In this document: piece after piece, positions 34,234 through 42,308 of the stretch
Numbering within the stretch: the first letter of the stretch is position 1
How the letters are laid out: each line of letters begins with the position of its first letter
From: Teretinema zuelzerae
Lineage (GTDB): Bacteria; Spirochaetota; Spirochaetia; Treponematales; Treponemataceae
Reading direction: 5' to 3'
DNA length: 64,000 nucleotides
Assembly: GCF_021021555.1 (NCBI RefSeq)
Contig: NZ_JAINWA010000001.1
Location: 434,001 to 498,000, forward strand
Notes under the pieces: generated by a model
The model's database searches: none
Told to the model about the DNA's origin: nothing
What the model saw: only the letters and a program-made list of their open reading frames with translations
Made by a program: the position numbers and the translations under genes

Positions 34234-35241
34234 TCAGCTTTTTTTGCCGGCTTGCACCAGGGTGACCGCGGCGGTGACCACGATATCATCGACCGAGCAG
34301 CCGCGGGAAAGGTCGGAAATGGGCTTCGCAAAGCCCTGGAGGAAGGGGCCGTAGGCCTCGGCTCCCGCAAGGCGCTGAACCAGCTTATAGCCGATGTTTC
34401 CCGCGCCGAGATCCGGGAACACCAGGGTGTTCACCTTTCCGGTCACCGGGCTTCCCGGCGCCTTTTTCTGCGTAACCGAGGGGACGAGGGCCGCGTCGGC
34501 CTGAAGCTCGCCGTCGAACACGAAGTCGACCGAACGGCCGGAAAGAAGCTTCGCTGCTTCCTGAACGCGCAGGACGTTCTCGTCCTTGCCGCCCGAGCCT
34601 TTCGTGGAGAAGGAAAGAAGGGCGACCACCGGATCGGTTCCGATGAATCCGCGGCAGCTCTCTGCTGCGGAACAGGCGATGTCCGCCAGCTGCTCGGAAG
34701 ACGGGGTCGGGATAACGGCGCAGTCCGAGAAAATCATCAGTCCGTCGTTGCCCCACGAGCGGTCCTTCATTTCCATGACGAAGCAGGAGGAAGCGGTCTT
34801 CGATCCGGGAGCGGTGCCGATGACGGTGAGTCCCGCGCGCAGCACGTCGCCGGTGGTGTTTTCGGCTCCGGCGACCATGGAGTCGGCAAGGCCCTTCGCG
34901 ACCATCATCGCGCCGAACCGGAGAACGCCGGCCATATCGATGCGGGCCTGTTCGTGAGTCATGCCCTTCGCCTTGCGCTTTTCATAATAGGCGTCTGCGA
35001 ACCCCGCCAGAAGCTCGGAGGAAGCAGGGTCTACGACGGAGATGCCGGAAAGGGAAACGCCTGCTTCGGAGGCGACCGCCGCGACTGCGGACTGGGACCC
35101 GAGAAGGGTCACCTGGGAAGCGATCTTGTCGTCGATGATTTTACGGGCGGCTTTTACGGTGCGCGGCTCCGTGCCCTCGGGGAGAACGAGGCGGTTGCCG
35201 TAACTGATCGCTTTCTGTTTCATGGACTCGATAAAACTCAT
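34234..35241 (-). CDS. pta: Phosphate acetyltransferase
   Basis: 335 residues, short-form Pta. It interconverts acetyl-CoA and acetyl phosphate in acetate fermentation. Visible motifs are RLVLPEGTEPRTVKAARKII, GVLRFGAMMVAKGLADSMVA, AENTTGDVLRAGLTVIG, FSDCAVIPTPSSEQLADIA, and FPDLGAGNIGYKLVQRLAG. The start 35241 has an AAGGAGT site. No ackA is next to it. Confidence 0.95.
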   Translation of the reverse strand: MSFIESMKQKAISYGNRLVLPEGTEPRTVKAARKIIDDKIASQVTLLGSQSAVAAVASEAGVSLSGISVVDPASSELLAGFADAYYEKRKAKGMTHEQARIDMAGVLRFGAMMVAKGLADSMVAGAENTTGDVLRAGLTVIGTAPGSKTASSCFVMEMKDRSWGNDGLMIFSDCAVIPTPSSEQLADIACSAAESCRGFIGTDPVVALLSFSTKGSGGKDENVLRVQEAAKLLSGRSVDFVFDGELQADAALVPSVTQKKAPGSPVTGKVNTLVFPDLGAGNIGYKLVQRLAGAEAYGPFLQGFAKPISDLSRGCSVDDIVVTAAVTLVQAGKKS

Positions 35242-35335
35242 GGAAAAACTCCTTGGAATAAAAAAAGAATTGGAAAACAAATGCTCAGACAACAATACTC
35301 CCCTGAAACGGTTTGGGCAAGGGAGGCCGTCCGTA

Positions 35336-35364
35336 TTGACTAAGGAAGAAAACCTCTTTACGGT
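35336..35364 (+). promoter_or_regulatory. Promoter, leaderless start
   Basis: -35 TTGACT (35336-35341), 17-nt spacer, -10 TACGGT (35359-35364), with the ATG of the dehydrogenase at 35371 and no Shine-Dalgarno sequence. Confidence 0.5.
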
Positions 35365-35370
35365 ACGATT

Positions 35371-36105
35371 ATGAGCAAAGCAGGCATTATCGGTTTCGGA
35401 CGGTTCGGCTCGTTTTGGGCGACTGTTCTTTCGCACGGATACGAAGTGTACGGATACAACAGGAGCGCGCCGCAGAATCCGCCCTGCCCGATGGTGAGTC
35501 TGGAAGAACTGTGCGCGCTTCCGGTAATCTTTCTGTGCGTCCCGATGCGGACGGTTCCGGAAATCCTCGCTAAAATCGCCCCCATGCTTAAGCCCGGCAC
35601 GCTCGTCGTCGACACCTGCTCGGTAAAAATGGAGCCGGTCCGCTGGATGCAGGAAGCCCTCCCGGAAACCGTCGACATTCTGGCGACCCACCCCATGTTC
35701 GGCCCGGAGTCAGCAAAGGAAGGCTTGTCCGGCCTCCCCCTCATGATGCACCCGGTCCGCATGAACCATGATCAATACGCCGAATGGAGCCATTTCTTTT
35801 CGTCTCTGGGAATCATGGTCGTGGAAATGACTCCGGAGGAGCACGACCGCCAGGCGGCGATGAGCCAGGCCCTCACCCACATGATCGGCAGAACGCTCAA
35901 CGCGATGGGAGTCGAGGAAACGCCCATCGGAACCCTGTGGTACCGCAAGCTCCTCGCCATCTGCAAACAGGTCGCCCGCGACTCTCCCGAACTCTTCCTC
36001 GACATGCAAACCCTCAATCCGCACGCGCAGTCGATGCGCGATTCGTTCTCCCGCGCCTGGGACGACGTATGCCGGAGCTTGACCGACCCCGATAATCGGG
36101 GCTAA
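35371..36105 (+). CDS. tyrA: Prephenate/arogenate dehydrogenase (TyrA-like)
   Basis: 244 residues, an NAD(P)-binding dehydrogenase of tyrosine biosynthesis: GIIGFGRFGSFWATVL is the Rossmann loop, VDTCSVKMEPVRWM and ILATHPMFGPESAKEG are the prephenate dehydrogenase signatures. It is near the minimum size for the family and has no chorismate mutase or ACT domain. The bactofilin gene follows 10 nt later with its own promoter. Confidence 0.9.
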   Translation: MSKAGIIGFGRFGSFWATVLSHGYEVYGYNRSAPQNPPCPMVSLEELCALPVIFLCVPMRTVPEILAKIAPMLKPGTLVVDTCSVKMEPVRWMQEALPETVDILATHPMFGPESAKEGLSGLPLMMHPVRMNHDQYAEWSHFFSSLGIMVVEMTPEEHDRQAAMSQALTHMIGRTLNAMGVEETPIGTLWYRKLLAICKQVARDSPELFLDMQTLNPHAQSMRDSFSRAWDDVCRSLTDPDNRG

Positions 36106-36108
36106 ATT
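36079..36108 (+). promoter_or_regulatory. Bactofilin promoter inside the tyrA end, leaderless start
   Basis: -35 TTGACC (36079-36084), 18-nt spacer, -10 TAAATT (36103-36108), ATG at 36116. An inverted repeat CCCCGAT/ATCGGGG (36087-36101) lies in the spacer. Confidence 0.5.
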
Positions 36109-36115
36109 ATCTCTT

Positions 36116-36484
36116 ATGGTAGATAATTCCGACAACGACCTTCTCGACCTCGACGAAGAGGATTACGATACGGTTCTCGCACCGGACATAGAGTTTTCCG
36201 GAAAGATACATTTTGAAGAACCCTTCATGATCAAGGGAACGGTTTCAGGCCTCATCGACGCTTCAAGCGACCTTCTCATCGACGAAGGCGCGACGGTGAA
36301 CGCGGACATCCACGCCTCCCGCATCATCATCAAGGGCGCGGTCGTCGGAAACGTAACGGCAGACAAAATGGTCCACGTTTTCAGCTCGGGCAAACTGACC
36401 GGAGACGTCACCGCCCCGGAAGTGGTGCTGGAAAGCGGCTGCTATTTTACCGGAATCTGCACCATGAACAGGCCGGGTTCATGA
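36116..36484 (+). CDS. Bactofilin (polymer-forming cytoskeletal protein)
   Basis: 122 residues. An acidic N-terminal tail (~25 residues) leads into a short beta-helix (IEFSGKIHFEEPFMIKGTVS, IDEGATVNADIHASRIIIKG, VVGNVTADKMVHVFSSGKLT). Bactofilins polymerise without nucleotide and scaffold cell-wall or shape functions in spirochaetes. It overlaps the TPR gene by 4 nt. Confidence 0.93.
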   Translation: MVDNSDNDLLDLDEEDYDTVLAPDIEFSGKIHFEEPFMIKGTVSGLIDASSDLLIDEGATVNADIHASRIIIKGAVVGNVTADKMVHVFSSGKLTGDVTAPEVVLESGCYFTGICTMNRPGS

Positions 36485-37101
36485 TACAAAGACTGATATC
36501 CGTTCTGGCCGCCCTCCTGCTCTGCGGCGCTCTCGCCGCCCAGGACGCAAAGCCCGACGCCTTGGCGATGTACCGGAGCGGCAGCTTCGAACAGGCGATA
36601 GAAATCTGTCTCGCGGAAATTTCCGCCTCCCCGGCGAATCTGGAAAGCCACGTCGTCCTCTGCTGGGCCCTCGTCCAGGCAGGCCGCTACGAAGAAGCCC
36701 GCTCGTGGGCCGAAAAAGGCCGCAAAATTTCCTGGTACGATCCCCGCCTCATCGAAATCCAGGGAGAAGCCTACTATTATCTGGGCCGGAACGATCAGTC
36801 CATCCGCCTGTTCCAGGAATACCTGTCCTACGCGCCCAACGGCTCGAGAATATCGATCGTCTACTGGTTCATGGGCGAAATCTACCTCCGCCAATCCCGC
36901 TTCCGCCACGCCGACATGGCCTTCTCTACTGCCGTTCATCTGGAGCCCCTCAACTCCCGCTGGTGGGTTCGCCTCGGCTACGCCCGCGAAATGGCGCGCG
37001 AATGGAGATGGGCGCTCGAAGCCTACAACAAGGCGATCGAGCTCGATTCATCCCTTTCAGACGCAGTCAGGGGACGCGAGCGCGTCCTGAAGCAGCTCTA
37101 G
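36481..37101 (+). CDS. Exported TPR protein
   Basis: 206 residues with a cleavable signal (MIQRLISVLAALLLCGALAA) and four or so TPR units (ALAMYRSGSFEQAIEICLAE, PRLIEIQGEAYYYLGRNDQS, HADMAFSTAVHLEPLNSRWW). Probably periplasmic. Co-translated with the bactofilin, so a shared envelope role is plausible. Confidence 0.85.
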   Translation: MIQRLISVLAALLLCGALAAQDAKPDALAMYRSGSFEQAIEICLAEISASPANLESHVVLCWALVQAGRYEEARSWAEKGRKISWYDPRLIEIQGEAYYYLGRNDQSIRLFQEYLSYAPNGSRISIVYWFMGEIYLRQSRFRHADMAFSTAVHLEPLNSRWWVRLGYAREMAREWRWALEAYNKAIELDSSLSDAVRGRERVLKQL

Positions 37102-37110
37102 GCCGTTCAG

Positions 37111-38451
37111 ATGGATATCGTACATTTCGAAACCCTCGGGTGCAAACTCAACCAGATAGAAACAGAATCTCTCGCCCATGCCTTTAAAGAAGCAGGCTTC
37201 CGCGTCACGCTCTCGCATGAAACCGCAGAAACAGCCTTCAAACCGATCGAACCGATTCTCCTATCCGTGGTGAACACCTGCACAGTCACCGGCAAAGCCG
37301 AACAAAAGGCCCGCAGGCTCATCCGCCTGCTCCTGAAAAACCACCCCGAAGCCGCCGTCCTCGTAACCGGCTGCTACGCCGAAGTGGAAGCCGACGCCCT
37401 CGCCGAAATAGACCCCCGCGTCGTGGTGATTCCGGGAACCCGCAAGGGCGAACTCGCGGAGCTTCCCGCCTGTCTCGCCGCCGAGCTCGTCGTGCATCCG
37501 GAACTTTCCGTACCGAACGCCGTACGCCGGTTCTTCCTCAAGCCGGCCGAAGGCCCCGAATCCTCCTTCAAACTTTCGACCGACGCCTTCCTTCTCCACT
37601 CCCGCGCCTCGATCAAAATACAGGACGGCTGCGCGAACCGCTGCTCCTACTGCCGCATCCGCCTCGCGCGCGGAAAATCGGTGTCCCTCGCCGCGGACGA
37701 AGCCGTCGCCCGGGTAATCGCCATAGAAGAAGCCGGCTGGGGCGAAGTCGTCCTCACCGGCGTGAACCTCTCCCAATACAAAAGCGGCGGCGAAGACTTC
37801 GCTCGCCTGCTCGAACGCATACTCGCGAACACCAAACGCATCACCGTCAGAATCTCGAGCCTCTACCCCGAGCGCGTCGACGAAGGCCTTTTGCCCATCC
37901 TCAAAGATCCCCGGGTCCGCCCGCACTTCCACCTCTCCGTCCAATCCGGCAGCGACCGCATCCTCAGCCTCATGCGCCGCCCCTACATGGCGGAAACCGT
38001 CTACCGCGCCGCCGAAGGCCTGCGAAGCGTCAAAAAAGATCCCTTCCTTGCCTGCGACATCATCGCCGGCTTCCCTGGAGAAACAGAAGAAGACTTCGCC
38101 CTCACCGAAAAACTATGCCGGGACATCGGCTTTTCCTGGATTCACGCCTTCCCCTTCTCCGCCCGCCCGGGAACCGAAGCCTGGTCAATGAAACCCAAAA
38201 TTCCTGAACGGATCGCCGGCGAACGGGTGGCGATTCTGACCGCGATGGCCGAACAAAACCGGGAAAAATACATACAGAGATGGATGGGTGAAAAACTGGA
38301 TGCGATAGTTGAAGGCTCCGAACGCGATTCGAAATTGTCCGTATTGACCGAAAACTATATTTCAGCGCCTCTCGCTTCCGCTTCCGCGGAAAAGGGCCAG
38401 CGGATCACGATCGTCCTGCGCCCAGGCCCTATAGCCGAGCCCGCCGACTGA
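37111..38451 (+). CDS. mtaB: tRNA t6A37 methylthiotransferase MtaB
   Basis: 446 residues, radical SAM enzyme that adds a methylthio group to t6A at tRNA position 37. Cluster ligands of the N-terminal UPF0004 domain are in TLGCKLNQIE, VVNTCTVTGKAE and VTGCYAE; the radical SAM cluster is CANRCSYCRI. A TRAM-like RNA-binding domain ends the protein. It follows the TPR gene by 9 nt. Confidence 0.95.
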   Translation: MDIVHFETLGCKLNQIETESLAHAFKEAGFRVTLSHETAETAFKPIEPILLSVVNTCTVTGKAEQKARRLIRLLLKNHPEAAVLVTGCYAEVEADALAEIDPRVVVIPGTRKGELAELPACLAAELVVHPELSVPNAVRRFFLKPAEGPESSFKLSTDAFLLHSRASIKIQDGCANRCSYCRIRLARGKSVSLAADEAVARVIAIEEAGWGEVVLTGVNLSQYKSGGEDFARLLERILANTKRITVRISSLYPERVDEGLLPILKDPRVRPHFHLSVQSGSDRILSLMRRPYMAETVYRAAEGLRSVKKDPFLACDIIAGFPGETEEDFALTEKLCRDIGFSWIHAFPFSARPGTEAWSMKPKIPERIAGERVAILTAMAEQNREKYIQRWMGEKLDAIVEGSERDSKLSVLTENYISAPLASASAEKGQRITIVLRPGPIAEPAD

Positions 38452-38477
38452 CCGCGCCCGATAGCTGAACAAATCGG

Positions 38478-38506
38478 TTGAGCTTTCCATCCCGATGGAT
38501 TACACT
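38478..38506 (+). promoter_or_regulatory. Promoter for the lipoprotein/OMP pair
   Basis: -35 TTGAGC (38478-38483), 17-nt spacer, -10 TACACT (38501-38506). It gives a ~25-nt leader with GGGAGGA before the ATG at 38536, a normal leadered gene. Confidence 0.7.
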
Positions 38507-38535
38507 AATAGATACCTACAAAGGGAGGACAACCG

Positions 38536-39258
38536 ATGAACCGCCGAATCTTCCTTAACGGCTCTGCCGCGGCGATAGCGCTGACCGCAGCCGTATTCTC
38601 AGTCTCCTGCAGACAGATGTTTACGACCTCGCTCGCCGCGCCGCTGGCGAGAGACTCAATTACCATATCGTCTTCGGCCTCCACCAGCGACATCCTCGAA
38701 ATCGCCGAGACCCAAGGCCTTTCGGACGCCTCCTCCGCCCAGGCCGTCCTTTCAGCCCTCGGCGGCAAAACCGAAACGGAGATAACCGCGCTTTCCGCGG
38801 AAGACCGGGAAACAGTGCTTAATCTCGCGTCCGCCGCGACCATCAGCATGGAAACGCTCACGAATCTCGCGTCCGCCGCCACCGCCGATGAGGCAGACCC
38901 CGACGCGCTCATAGAAGACTTTTTCGCGGGTTTCGACTCCTCCGCCGATCTCCGCGCGGTCGAGACCATCCTCGCGGACACTGAAAACCTCTCCAACCTC
39001 GCGCCGGACGCCCTCATCACGGCCTCTGCCGTCGTCGTTGCCGACCTCGCCAGCGAGGTTCCCGCCGCGGATCTGATGACCCTCCTATCAGGCGGCACCC
39101 CGGAAACGGAGCTGACAGAAGCCCAGCAGGCCCGTTTCGATCTGGTTCTCGGCGTAAAAACGAATATCGAAAGCCGCAGCGACGAAGAACTTTCGTCGAT
39201 AGAAGTGGGCGGCTTCAATCTCGCTGATCTGCTGGCCGGTTCCGGGGGAGATGAATAA
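38536..39258 (+). CDS. Putative lipoprotein, 240 aa
   Basis: Signal segment (SAAAIALTAAVFSVSC) with a lipobox-like SVSC, Cys near residue 26. The mature part is Ala/Ser/Asp/Glu-rich and helical with repeated phrases (NLASAATISME, NLASAATADE). No known family recognised. The stop overlaps the next gene's ATG (TAATG), so it is co-translated with the outer-membrane protein. Confidence 0.75.
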   Translation: MNRRIFLNGSAAAIALTAAVFSVSCRQMFTTSLAAPLARDSITISSSASTSDILEIAETQGLSDASSAQAVLSALGGKTETEITALSAEDRETVLNLASAATISMETLTNLASAATADEADPDALIEDFFAGFDSSADLRAVETILADTENLSNLAPDALITASAVVVADLASEVPAADLMTLLSGGTPETELTEAQQARFDLVLGVKTNIESRSDEELSSIEVGGFNLADLLAGSGGDE

Positions 39259-40388
39259 TGGACAAACGAACGCTCTGCGCCGCTGCCGTGCTGGCCGCCG
39301 CTTTTTCCTTCGCCTACGGCCAGTCGCCGGTGCGCCCAAAGATTGTCTCAGCCCGCCTCGCAGGCTTCGCCGGCCCCTTCGCGGCCCAGGAAGCCGGGAT
39401 AGACACGCTTTCAACTAATCCCGCGATGCTCGCTTTCTCTGACAGCGTCTGGTCGCTCGGTCGGCTCGCAGCCCATGTGTCGGGCCCGCTTTTCGATCTC
39501 CCCGCCGTTTTCCAGGAAGACGACATTTCAGGCGCCATTCTCGACCTGGTCGGCGAAAACAACGGAATCTATATCGGAACCGAAATAACCGGCCCTCTTT
39601 CCATCGCGCACGTCGAACGCAATTTCGGCTTCGGCATTTTCAACAGAACCCTTATCGAAGCCGACATACCGAATCTATCCTACGGCAGCCTGATCGCCGG
39701 CGAAGAAGTCCTCATCGCCGGGGGATACGGATTAACGCTGTTCCGAAAAGACCTACATTCTCTATCCGCCGGCCTTCAGCTCAAAGGCTTTTTCCAAACC
39801 TACGCGACCCAAGGCGGTACGGCCCTGGGCATTCTCGATACCGCGGAAAGCATGGATCTCGCTTCGATCCCCACGCTTCTCGCCACAGGCTTCGGCCTCG
39901 ACGCGGGGCTTTTATACAAGCTGGGCGACGGTTTTTCCGCCGGCCTCGTCTGCCGGGATCTGTATACGCCGGTGTTCACCACCGAATACGCCTCCCTGGA
40001 CGATTATCTTGCCGGCAGCGCGGGCGACACGACCTACGCGCGAATCGAACCCGAACTCACAATCGGCGCAAGTTATAACCTGCAGCTCCCCGAAGACTGG
40101 ATCACCATATCGCAATGGGGGTTCTATCTGGACTATCGCGATATATTGGGATTGCTCGACATAATTCCGGCGAATCCCGTACTCAACGTCGCGCTGGGAA
40201 CGGAGATGATCCTCCTCGACGTAGTCAGTCTCCGCGCCGGAATCAACCAGACATACGCGGCTTTAGGCCTCGGACTGGACCTTTCTCTCTTCGCCCTGGA
40301 CGTAGCCATGTACGGCAGCGAACTCGGCATCGACCCCGGCGCCCGTCCCCTTTTGAACATGGAAGTCTCGCTGGCTTTTGAATATTAA
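39258..40388 (+). CDS. Outer-membrane beta-barrel protein
   Basis: 376 residues with a signal peptide (LCAAAVLAAAFSFAYG). The body alternates short polar and hydrophobic strands and ends LNMEVSLAFEY, a C-terminal aromatic barrel strand recognised by the Bam system. The N-terminal segment STNPAMLAF is like that of the FadL/DUF5723-type barrel proteins. Likely partner of the lipoprotein before it. Transported substrate unknown. Confidence 0.75.
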   Translation: MDKRTLCAAAVLAAAFSFAYGQSPVRPKIVSARLAGFAGPFAAQEAGIDTLSTNPAMLAFSDSVWSLGRLAAHVSGPLFDLPAVFQEDDISGAILDLVGENNGIYIGTEITGPLSIAHVERNFGFGIFNRTLIEADIPNLSYGSLIAGEEVLIAGGYGLTLFRKDLHSLSAGLQLKGFFQTYATQGGTALGILDTAESMDLASIPTLLATGFGLDAGLLYKLGDGFSAGLVCRDLYTPVFTTEYASLDDYLAGSAGDTTYARIEPELTIGASYNLQLPEDWITISQWGFYLDYRDILGLLDIIPANPVLNVALGTEMILLDVVSLRAGINQTYAALGLGLDLSLFALDVAMYGSELGIDPGARPLLNMEVSLAFEY

Positions 40389-40400
40389 TTCGCCTGTCGC

Positions 40401-40429
40401 TTGACACTTTACGGGAATTCCTGTAATCT
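40401..40429 (+). promoter_or_regulatory. tRNA-Lys promoter
   Basis: -35 TTGACA (40401-40406), 17-nt spacer, -10 TAATCT (40424-40429), 20 nt before the tRNA. Confidence 0.75.
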
Positions 40430-40448
40430 CCTTTACATCAAATGATTT

Positions 40449-40521
40449 GGGCCACTAGCTCAGTAGGTAGAGCAACGCCCTTTTAAGGCGTGGGTCGATG
40501 GTTCGAATCCATCGTGGCTCA
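40449..40521 (+). tRNA. tRNA-Lys (anticodon TTT)
   Basis: 73-nt cloverleaf: acceptor stem GGGCCAC/GTGGCTC, D-arm AGCTCAGTAGGTAGAGC, anticodon loop CTTTTAA (anticodon TTT) on an ACGCC/GGCGT stem, and T-arm GATGGTTCGAATCCATC. CCA is not encoded. The AT-rich island and a tyrosine recombinase begin just after it, so its 3' end is the likely attachment site. I saw no second copy of the 3' end within the window. Confidence 0.97.
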
Positions 40522-40677
40522 AACACTTTAATCCTTATGTTATAAGGATTTATTACCACCCGCAAACCGGGCGTAATACTGATAATTCTTCTTATGTGCA
40601 ATGAATGTGCAATAAGCGCGTTCCAGAGCAACGCCCCACTAGGGTGCTGTTCACACATAACAAAAGTGATTGGTATT

Positions 40678-41955
40678 ATGTCCGGTTTTATTTTAACCAA
40701 ACGTGGTGATCTTCCTAACTATTATGTCAGCTTCAAAAACCCTCTAACTGGCAAATATGGTACAAAAAGATGTACTGGGACTTCTGATCGAAAACAAGCT
40801 GAAAAAATAGCCTATCAATGGCTTGTATCTGATTCTGATAATGATAATAAAAAACTTTCCACCAAGAACCTCCTTGATGCAATCAAATTCTCTGAATTAA
40901 CAATTGATGACACAAAGCAAATTGTTGAACTCCTACAAATTAAGGGCTTAGTTGTTTCTGCTGTTTTAAAAGAAGACAAAAGCGATATACCATTGATCGC
41001 TTTTCTTGAGAATTTTTGGACAGCTGAGACATCACCGTATATTAAAGAAAAACTCAGAAAACAACATGGAATCCACAAACGATATATCACGAAACAATAT
41101 GGAGCTATAAAGAACTATTGGAAGCCTTTCTTTAAGGATGTTAAACTTGGATCCTTAACCCGAGATGATATAAATAAGTTTATAGACTGGATGGGACTCT
41201 CCCCTACCCCTTCAACATCGCCAGGAAAGAATGCAATGATTAAGGCCGGAACATTAGCATTACGATGGGCAGCAAGAAACGGATATCTACCACATGATAT
41301 TACACAGGGATTGATGTTTTTTAGTGGAGAAAATAATAAGAGAGAAATTCTAACACCAGAACTAGCAGCTGCTGTATTCCAACGTCCATGGAAAAATCCA
41401 ACATCAAAACTTGCCAATCTCCTTGCGATGTGCACAGGAATGCGAGCAGGAGAGATTCAAGGGCTTAGAAAACAGGATTTAGGAAAATCATGTTTATACA
41501 TACGCCACTCATGGAATTTTGATGATGGTTTGAAAACAACAAAGAATAATGAAAACAGAATTGCGGAAATTGTTTTCCCAGAGCTTATGGGTGCAATTAT
41601 TGACCAAGCCAATTCAAATCCTTATGAGGAAGGCCTCGAGGGGTATGTGTTTTGGGCTTCTATCCCTAATAAACCATGTGAATCAAAAATATGGCTTGCA
41701 GACCTTCGAGAAGTTTGTAAAGAAATAGGCATTAATGACCCCTCATGGGTTACTTTCCATGCCTGGAGACACTTTTTTGCTACATATATGCATGGCAAAG
41801 TACAGGATAAAGTACTCCAAATGGCCACAGGCCATAAGACTAACGCAATGCTTCAACATTATGCAAATCACACTCGTTTGGAAGATATTAATGAGTTAAA
41901 GGAGGCTCAAAAGAGTGTTTTTGAACCAATATTAGGTAAAATTATCGATTTATAG
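40678..41955 (+). CDS. int: Phage-type tyrosine recombinase/integrase
   Basis: About 425 residues. Catalytic residues are visible: Arg in CTGMRAGEIQGL, His-x-x-Arg in HAWRHFFATYM, His in ATGHKTNAMLQHY and the nucleophile Tyr in that same segment. An N-terminal arm-binding and SAM-like core domain (RDDINKFIDWMGL) precede it. I prefer the ATG at 40678 (MSGFILTKRG); the frame is open to 40594. It lacks the extra helix that marks IntI integrases, so it is an island integrase, not an integron integrase. Position after tRNA-Lys is typical of integrating elements. Confidence 0.9.
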   Translation: MSGFILTKRGDLPNYYVSFKNPLTGKYGTKRCTGTSDRKQAEKIAYQWLVSDSDNDNKKLSTKNLLDAIKFSELTIDDTKQIVELLQIKGLVVSAVLKEDKSDIPLIAFLENFWTAETSPYIKEKLRKQHGIHKRYITKQYGAIKNYWKPFFKDVKLGSLTRDDINKFIDWMGLSPTPSTSPGKNAMIKAGTLALRWAARNGYLPHDITQGLMFFSGENNKREILTPELAAAVFQRPWKNPTSKLANLLAMCTGMRAGEIQGLRKQDLGKSCLYIRHSWNFDDGLKTTKNNENRIAEIVFPELMGAIIDQANSNPYEEGLEGYVFWASIPNKPCESKIWLADLREVCKEIGINDPSWVTFHAWRHFFATYMHGKVQDKVLQMATGHKTNAMLQHYANHTRLEDINELKEAQKSVFEPILGKIIDL

Positions 41956-41960
41956 TTATT

Positions 41961-42003
41961 TAGCTCCCTGATGTTGTCGACAAAGGAAACAATCAGGAGG
42001 CTA
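41961..42003 (+). promoter_or_regulatory. Hairpin that can cover the ribosome binding site
   Basis: TAGCTCCCTGAT (41961-41972) can pair with ATCAGGAGGCTA (41992-42003) with two mismatches. The second arm holds the AGGAGG site of the next gene, so translation could be gated. Confidence 0.4.
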
Positions 42004-42004
42004 A

Positions 42005-42193
42005 ATGAATTATTCCCAAGGTCAATTTATGCTCCAAGCATGCAAACAAGAAATGCGCTGTCCTAAATGTAAAAGAGGAACACTTACCTCAGCAGAGGAT
42101 ATAGACAAACACTTGATCTGTGATCAGTGTGATTATGTAGTCTGGAGCGGGTATGATGAGGTAATGCGAGAGTATCGTGAAACAAAAGCTTGA
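42005..42193 (+). CDS. Small zinc-ribbon protein, 62 aa
   Basis: Two Cys pairs, CPKC and CDQC, ~20 residues apart, form a zinc ribbon. AGGAGG site 6 nt upstream. It lies between the integrase and the cassette array. It may be an island regulator (an excisionase-like role is possible but unsupported). Confidence 0.7.
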   Translation: MNYSQGQFMLQACKQEMRCPKCKRGTLTSAEDIDKHLICDQCDYVVWSGYDEVMREYRETKA

Positions 42194-42308
42194 TAATGAA
42201 GTATAAGTGGTGAAAATTAAGAAATTGAATAATATCTCCACTGGATGTAAAATACTTAAGTTGTTCAGTATAAACTAATGTTAGATTGACCCTTCGGGCG
42301 GAGGAAAG

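Noticed and set aside
40449-40521. A duplicated tRNA-Lys 3' end marking the island's right border
   Set aside because: No second copy was found in the window; the border must lie beyond 64 kb or have decayed.
40594-41955. The tRNA-linked recombinase as the integron integrase IntI
   Set aside because: It lacks the extra helix and motif pattern of IntI and sits at tRNA-Lys like a phage or island integrase.
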